A DNA stretch of 64,000 nucleotides, from contig DATMZF010000005.1 of NCBI GenBank assembly GCA_035560555.1, forward strand, positions 26,169 through 90,168. Direction: 5' to 3'. The position numbers and the translations under genes were made by a program. Under the pieces are notes generated by a model. That model searched no databases and was not told the origin of the DNA. It saw nothing but the letters and a program-made list of their open reading frames with translations. Positions within the stretch are counted from its first letter, which is position 1. Every line of letters starts with the position of its first letter. This document shows, in pieces, positions 59,200 through 64,000 of this stretch. Source of the DNA: UBA11090 sp035560555 (lineage in GTDB: Bacteria > Spirochaetota > Spirochaetia > Treponematales > Rectinemataceae).

Positions 59200-61788
59200 T
59201 TATTTGCCTTCGTCCTCAGCACCGTCTCGCGGCGCCTTTTCAATGTCCGATTCTTCCTCGTCCTTCAACGAGGCCTGAACGATGTCTTCCACGCTTTCGT
59301 CGTCGGCCCGCGGAGGGATTTCCTCTTCCAGCGTGACGTTCTTGGCCAGCGCTATATCGTCGTTTTCGTCGTTCACCACCCTGTCCAGCCCGATGACGAA
59401 GTCGGGGGCGTCTATATTGACGATACGCACGCCTCTCGCGCCTTTTCCGAGGATTCGGACGGTTTCCGCCTCGATCTTTATGGTTTTTCCCATCGAAGTG
59501 ATGATCATCGCCTCGTCGAACTCGGAAATGGATACCGCGCCAACCACTTCGCCCGACACATCGTCGGGAACATAGATCATCTGGCCCCTGGTCGCGCGTC
59601 CATGGCTCGAGAAATTGTCGTAGGCTACGCGCTTTCCATAGCCATTTATCGTGGAGAGGAGCATCAGCTCTTTGTTGTTCACGCGGAGCATCGCCGCCAG
59701 CTCGTCGTCATCCGAGAGCAGGATGCCGCGGACACCTCGAGAAGCCCGGCCCATCACCCTCACCTGCTCCTCGTGGATCCTAAGCGCTTGACCGTTCCTC
59801 GTTATCAGCATCGCCTCGTCGGAGCCATTGGTCATGCAAGCCGAGACCAGCTGATCGCCATCGTCGAGGTAAATGGCGATGATTCCGCGGGTCTTGGCGT
59901 TGATGAAGTCTTTCAAGGCGACTTTTTTGACCACGCCCTTCAAGGTTCCCATGAGAATGAACTGGTCGTCGGAGAATTCCTTGAAGTCTATGATGGTCGT
60001 TATTTCCTCGTTGGGCGAGATGGCTAAGAGGCTCTTTACGTGAGCGCCTCTGGCCTGTCTGCTCGATTCGGGGATTTCGTGGACCTTGAGCCAGTACGCC
60101 TTTCCCGCGCTCGTTATGAACAGAAGATAATTGTGCGTGTTCGCGACGAAGAGCTGCTGTATGAAATCCTCTTCCAGAAGCGTCGTGGAATTGGAGCCCT
60201 TTCCGCCCCTGCCCTGCGATTTGTAGAGATGGACCGAGACTCTCTTGATAAAGCCCTTGTTCGATATCAGTATGGCCATTTCCTCAGGCTTGATCAGGTC
60301 CTCGATGTTGATGGCCTCGACATTGTCGGCGACAATCTCGGTCCTGCGTTTGTCGCCGTATTTTTTCGCTATATCTATAATTTCTTGCTTTACGACACTC
60401 AAGATCAAGGCATCGCTGGCGAGAAGCCCCTGTAAGTAAGCGATTTTCGCCTCGATTTCGGCCAATTCGGCGAGGATTTTTTCGGTTTCCAGGCTCGTCA
60501 GCCTTCCCAGCCTCATGTCGACGATGGCCTGAGCCTGGACCTCGCTGAGCTCGAAACGCTTCTGTAGCGCCATTCTGGCCACTTCGACGTTCTTGCTGGC
60601 CTTGATGATGGCCACGACTTCGTCGATGTTCTGCAGCGCGATGACTATTCCGCGCAGAAGATGGGCCCGCTCCTCGGCTTTCCGCAACTCGAAGCGCGAC
60701 CTGCGAGTGACAACGTCGACTCGATGTTTGACAAATAGTTGTATTAATTCTTTTAAGGATAAACACTTAGGTCGTCCATCCACGAGGGCGAGGTTGATGA
60801 CGCCAAACGTCGACTGCAGCGCGGTGTGGGTGAAGAGCCTGTTGAGGACGAGTTTGGGAATGGCGCCCTTCTTGAGTTCGAGCACCATGCGAAGACCTTC
60901 CCTGTCGCTCTCGTCCCTGAGATCGGAGACGCCCTCGAGGACCTTGTCTCTCACGAGATCGGCGATGCGCGTGATGAGCGTCGTTTTGTTGACGGCGTAG
61001 GGAATTTCGGTGAAGACGATTTGTTCCCTTCCGCTCTTCATCGTCTCGATGATGAACTTGCCGCGAACGATGATTTTTCCTCGGCCCGTCGTATAGGCGT
61101 CCTTGATGCCTCCGCGGCCGAAGATTATGCCGCCCGTGGGGAAGTCCGGACCCTTGATGTGCCTCATCAGTCCTTCGAGGTCGATGTCGGGATTTTCTAT
61201 GTATGCCGCTATGGCCTCGCCCACTTCCAGAAGGTTGTGGGGCGCCATGTTGGTGGCCATGCCGACCGCGATGCCGGAGGAACCGTTGACGAGGAGGTTG
61301 GGAAAGGCCGAGGGCAGCACGAGAGGCTCCTTCAGCGATTCATCGTAGTTGGGGCCGAAGGCGACGGTGTCCTTGTCCAGGTCGGCGAGCATCTCTTCGC
61401 CGAAGCGGGAGAGCTTGGCTTCCGTATAGCGGCTGGCCGCGGGAGGATCGCCGTCGATGGAGCCGAAATTGCCCTGTCCATAGACGAGGGGATAGCGCAG
61501 CGAGAAATCCTGCGCCATGCGGACGAGGGCGTCGTAGAGGGAAAGATCGCCATGCGGATGGTATTTTCCCATCGCGTCGCCGGTGATGCGGGCGCACTTT
61601 TTCGTCGCCGCGTTGTAGCGCAGCCCGAGCTCTTCCATCGCGTAGAGAATCCGCCTGTGGACCGGCTTCAGGCCGTCGCGCACATCGGGGAGCGCCCTCG
61701 CGACGATGACCGACATCGCGTACGTGAGATAGTCGGTCTTCATCTCGTCTTCTATGGGGACTGAAATCAATCTTCCTAGTTCTGCCAT
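59200..61788 (-). CDS. gyrA: DNA gyrase subunit A
   Basis: The protein is 862 aa. With GyrB it introduces negative supercoils. The breakage-reunion domain has the catalytic Tyr in AASRYTEAKL. The C-terminal beta-pinwheel carries the GyrA-box QGRGGKG, which marks gyrase rather than topoisomerase IV. The quinolone-determining region reads KYHPHGDLSLYDALVRMAQ: Leu stands where E. coli has Ser83. An acidic tail follows (DDESVEDIVQASLKDEEESD). ATG 61788 is 12 nt after gyrB, so the two are cotranscribed. Confidence 0.98.
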   Translation of the reverse strand: MAELGRLISVPIEDEMKTDYLTYAMSVIVARALPDVRDGLKPVHRRILYAMEELGLRYNAATKKCARITGDAMGKYHPHGDLSLYDALVRMAQDFSLRYPLVYGQGNFGSIDGDPPAASRYTEAKLSRFGEEMLADLDKDTVAFGPNYDESLKEPLVLPSAFPNLLVNGSSGIAVGMATNMAPHNLLEVGEAIAAYIENPDIDLEGLMRHIKGPDFPTGGIIFGRGGIKDAYTTGRGKIIVRGKFIIETMKSGREQIVFTEIPYAVNKTTLITRIADLVRDKVLEGVSDLRDESDREGLRMVLELKKGAIPKLVLNRLFTHTALQSTFGVINLALVDGRPKCLSLKELIQLFVKHRVDVVTRRSRFELRKAEERAHLLRGIVIALQNIDEVVAIIKASKNVEVARMALQKRFELSEVQAQAIVDMRLGRLTSLETEKILAELAEIEAKIAYLQGLLASDALILSVVKQEIIDIAKKYGDKRRTEIVADNVEAINIEDLIKPEEMAILISNKGFIKRVSVHLYKSQGRGGKGSNSTTLLEEDFIQQLFVANTHNYLLFITSAGKAYWLKVHEIPESSRQARGAHVKSLLAISPNEEITTIIDFKEFSDDQFILMGTLKGVVKKVALKDFINAKTRGIIAIYLDDGDQLVSACMTNGSDEAMLITRNGQALRIHEEQVRVMGRASRGVRGILLSDDDELAAMLRVNNKELMLLSTINGYGKRVAYDNFSSHGRATRGQMIYVPDDVSGEVVGAVSISEFDEAMIITSMGKTIKIEAETVRILGKGARGVRIVNIDAPDFVIGLDRVVNDENDDIALAKNVTLEEEIPPRADDESVEDIVQASLKDEEESDIEKAPRDGAEDEGK

Positions 61789-61800
61789 ATTTTCGCTTTC

Positions 61801-63711
61801 CTACACATCGAGGTTGGAGACCGACAGCGCGTTCTCTTCGATGAACTGCCGCCGCGGTTCCACCTGCTCGCCCATGAGGGTGGTGAACATTTCTTCGGCC
61901 AGCACCGCGTCTTCCATGGTAATCCTGATCATGTTTCTCCGGGCGGGATCCATGGTCGTTTCCCAGAGCTGTTCGGGGTTCATCTCGCCCAAGCCTTTGT
62001 AGCGCTGCATGGCGACTTTCGACGGATCCCTGCCGACGATGCCGGCCAGGATCTTGTCCTTTTCCATATCGTCGTAGGCGTAGCGCAATTCCTTATCCCA
62101 GCTTATTTTATAGAGTGGAGGCATGGCGAGGTACACAAAACCGCCCTCTATGAGCGCGTGCATGTAGCGGTAGAAGAAGGTCAGGAGAAGGGTGCGGATA
62201 TGCGAGCCGTCCACATCGGCATCGGCCATGATGATGATCTTGTGGTATCTGAGCTTCGTAGTGTCGAATTCGGGTCCCAGACCGGCGCCCAGGCTGGCGA
62301 TGACGGGCTGCAGCTTGTCGTTGCCGATGATCTTGTCGATGCGGGTTTTTTCCACGTTGAGCATCTTGCCCCAGAGGGGAAGGATGGCCTGGTGGACCCT
62401 GTTCCTTCCCATCTTGGCCGAACCGCCCGCCGAATCGCCCTCCACGATGAAGATTTCGCATTTGCTCGGGTCTTTTTCCTGGCAGTCGGCTAGCTTGCCG
62501 GGCAGACTCGCGGAGTCGAGGAGGTTCTTGCGTCTCGTGAGTTCCCTCGCCTGGCGGGCCGCGATGCGGGCCTTGGCCGCGAGAACGCATTTGTCGAGGA
62601 TGGAATCGACGATTTCGGGATATTTCTGGAAAATGAGGTCCAGCTGGTCGGCGCAGAAGCCGTCGACAATGCCCCTCACCTCGGAGTTGCCCAACTTGCC
62701 CTTGGTCTGCCCTTCGAACTGGGGCTCGAGGACTTTTACGGAGAGGACGGCCGTGAGGCCTTCCTTGACGTCGTCGACCGAAAGCGTCTCGTCCAGTTTC
62801 TTTTGGTATTTCGATTTCTTGAAGAATTCGTTGATGGTGCGGGAGAGCGCCGACCTGAATCCGTTGAGATGGGTGCCGCCCTCTCTCGTGTTGATGCCGT
62901 TGACGTAGGAATAGACCGCTTCGTTGAAACTGTCGTTGTACTGAATGCCTACTTCGACTTCGACATCGTCGCGCGTTCCCTCGAAGTAGATTACATCCTT
63001 GTGCAGCAAGGTCTTGTTCTTGTTCAGGTACTCCACGAACTGCCGCAGGCCGCCTTCGAACCTGAATTCCACCGTCTTGGGCGTGCTCAGCCTTTCGTCG
63101 ACGAGGACAATCTTGACGCCTTTGTTGAGGAAAGCCATTTCCCTGAGACGATTCGCCAGAACGTCGTAGCTGTAGCCCAGCTCCTCAAAAATGGTGGGAT
63201 CGGCCTGGAACCGCACGGTCGTGCCGCGCTTTTCCGTCTTGCCTATCTTGGCGACCGGGGCGACGGGGACTCCCTGCAGATAGCGCTGGAAATATTCCTC
63301 GCCATCCACATAAACGTTCACGTCCATCCACGTGGAAAGGGCGTTTACGACCGAGACGCCTACGCCGTGGAGGCCGCCGGAAACCTTGTAGTTCTTTTTG
63401 TCGAACTTGCCGCCGGCGTGCAGACGCGTCATGACGAGCTCGAGGGCCGAGATGCCCTCGGTTGGATGGATGCCTACGGGGATGCCGCGGCCGTCGTCTT
63501 CAACCCGAATGACGTCGTTGCGCTCGAGAACGACGGTTATCGCGTCACAATAGCCTTCCAAGGCTTCGTCTATCGAGTTGTCCACAACTTCGTAGACGAG
63601 ATGGTGAAGCCCATCGATGCCGGTCGAGCCGATGTACATTCCCGGCCGCTTGCGCACCGCTTCGAGCCCTTTGAGAACTTGAATACTGTTCGCTGAGTAC
63701 GTTGACTCCAT
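61801..63711 (-). CDS. gyrB: DNA gyrase subunit B
   Basis: The protein is 636 aa, the short form of about 640 aa without the E. coli-type insert. The ATPase domain has LEAVRKRPGMYIGS, VVDNSIDEAL, DDGRGIPVGIHP and VSGGLHGVGVSVVNAL. The TOPRIM domain has EGDSAGGSAKMGRNR and DADVDGSHIRTLLLTFF. The C-terminus has QRYKGLGEMNPEQLWETTMD. ATG 63711 starts MESTYSANSIQVL. It reads away from the origin-like region at the right edge. Confidence 0.98.
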   Translation of the reverse strand: MESTYSANSIQVLKGLEAVRKRPGMYIGSTGIDGLHHLVYEVVDNSIDEALEGYCDAITVVLERNDVIRVEDDGRGIPVGIHPTEGISALELVMTRLHAGGKFDKKNYKVSGGLHGVGVSVVNALSTWMDVNVYVDGEEYFQRYLQGVPVAPVAKIGKTEKRGTTVRFQADPTIFEELGYSYDVLANRLREMAFLNKGVKIVLVDERLSTPKTVEFRFEGGLRQFVEYLNKNKTLLHKDVIYFEGTRDDVEVEVGIQYNDSFNEAVYSYVNGINTREGGTHLNGFRSALSRTINEFFKKSKYQKKLDETLSVDDVKEGLTAVLSVKVLEPQFEGQTKGKLGNSEVRGIVDGFCADQLDLIFQKYPEIVDSILDKCVLAAKARIAARQARELTRRKNLLDSASLPGKLADCQEKDPSKCEIFIVEGDSAGGSAKMGRNRVHQAILPLWGKMLNVEKTRIDKIIGNDKLQPVIASLGAGLGPEFDTTKLRYHKIIIMADADVDGSHIRTLLLTFFYRYMHALIEGGFVYLAMPPLYKISWDKELRYAYDDMEKDKILAGIVGRDPSKVAMQRYKGLGEMNPEQLWETTMDPARRNMIRITMEDAVLAEEMFTTLMGEQVEPRRQFIEENALSVSNLDV

Positions 63712-63796
63712 ACCTGTCCTGGATGGAAAAGATTATTGTTGTACACAGAGGGCTTAACCTTATACCAAAGGAAAAACCTGATCCCTGAATGGGCTC

Positions 63797-63825
63797 ATTA
63801 TATCGATTGAATCGAGAAGAGTAAA
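63797..63825 (-). promoter_or_regulatory. gyrB-gyrA promoter
   Basis: On the minus strand: -35 TTTACT (63825-63820), 17-bp spacer, -10 TATAAT (63802-63797). The leader would be about 80 nt. It abuts the DnaA box region. Confidence 0.6.
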
Positions 63826-63884
63826 GCGATTCCGGCCTTCCCTGCGAGCATCGGACACTCATTCGTCAAAAATTGTGCACAAAC

Positions 63885-63893
63885 TGTGGATAA
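63885..63893 (-). other. Perfect DnaA box in an origin-like region
   Basis: TTATCCACA reads on the minus strand (63893-63885). A weaker TTGTGCACA-type site lies just left, around 63873-63882. The 63712-64000 stretch is non-coding and AT-richer than its surroundings, and precedes what is probably dnaA outside the window. A TATAAT at 63947-63952 could be the start of a rightward promoter. The full origin is not in view. Confidence 0.65.
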
Positions 63894-64000
63894 CTTGTTT
63901 AGAAGATGTGCGGAGAGAACTTTTTTCCTTTTCCATAAACCGCTTGTATAATGATAAAATTCCGCAACAACGATGGACGCTTCACGTTATCCTTTTATAT

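Overview
The window is a chromosomal segment of a GC-rich bacterium, most likely a spirochaete of the Treponema/Spirochaeta type. This assignment is an inference from gene content: CUT1 sugar transporters of the LplA/B/C type with YesM/YesN regulators, a tryptophan-type ABC importer, an adenosine-specific kinase, a DUF2804 protein, ThyX, and a gyrB-gyrA pair beside what looks like the replication origin. No rRNA or phylogenetic marker is present to prove it. One tRNA gene is present, without an encoded CCA. I see no CRISPR array and no intact prophage.

Layout. (1) 1-4140 is a more AT-rich, decayed integrated element abutting the 3' end of a CAU-anticodon tRNA (4183-4256). It holds a MerR regulator, a gene broken by one in-frame stop, and a tyrosine recombinase gene broken twice: by an in-frame TAG and by a 1.09-kb IS630-family insertion at a TA dinucleotide. 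(2) 4400-7930 carries housekeeping genes: HAD phosphatase, MgtC-like membrane protein, DinB-like protein, glycerol kinase. (3) 7925-18036 is a six-gene minus-strand glycan operon: two LplB/LplC permeases, solute-binding protein, sialidase-like BNR protein, large glycosidase, and a membrane-bound AraC regulator. (4) 18316-20139 is a tightly overlapping trio: C_GCAxxG_C_C redox protein, SagB-type nitroreductase, adenosine-specific kinase. A YegD-like Hsp70 protein converges on it. (5) 21637-28760 is an oligopeptide ABC transporter operon that ends in a GNAT and a class-C-beta-lactamase-like hydrolase. (6) 28947-31709 is a TrpXYZ-like importer with a consensus promoter and a 22-bp perfect palindrome over the predicted transcription start. 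(7) 31927-43297 is a second carbohydrate locus: TIM-barrel isomerase, YesM/YesN two-component system, LplB/LplC/solute-binding protein, FAD oxidoreductase, GH13 and GH1 glucosidases. (8) 43390-50541 is a mixed housekeeping block: cyclophilin, AnmK, beta-hydroxyacid dehydrogenase, DUF2804, ThyX, PHP phosphoesterase, UPF0158/GNAT protein, Atl-like protein. (9) 50698-59064 has fabD-fabG-fabF, glgX, a SEC-C protein, a sigma factor and a polyprenyl synthetase. (10) 59065-64000 has two perfect parS sites, gyrA, gyrB and the edge of an origin-like region with a perfect DnaA box.

How the parts fit. Both carbohydrate clusters lack an ATPase, so they probably share an MsmX/UgpC-type ATPase encoded elsewhere. 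Both code for extracellular capture and intracellular hydrolysis of glycans under local sensor control. The right end looks origin-proximal: parS, gyrBA and a DnaA box lie within 5 kb.

The most interesting regulatory signal is an exact match to the sigma-54 promoter consensus just upstream of a 290-aa RpoD/RpoS-like sigma factor gene. This layout resembles the Borrelia RpoN-to-RpoS cascade. Several genes (glpK, the PHP gene, the UPF0158/GNAT gene, the Atl gene, the SEC-C gene) have a -10 hexamer 6-12 nt before the start codon and no Shine-Dalgarno site, which points to leaderless or near-leaderless mRNAs.
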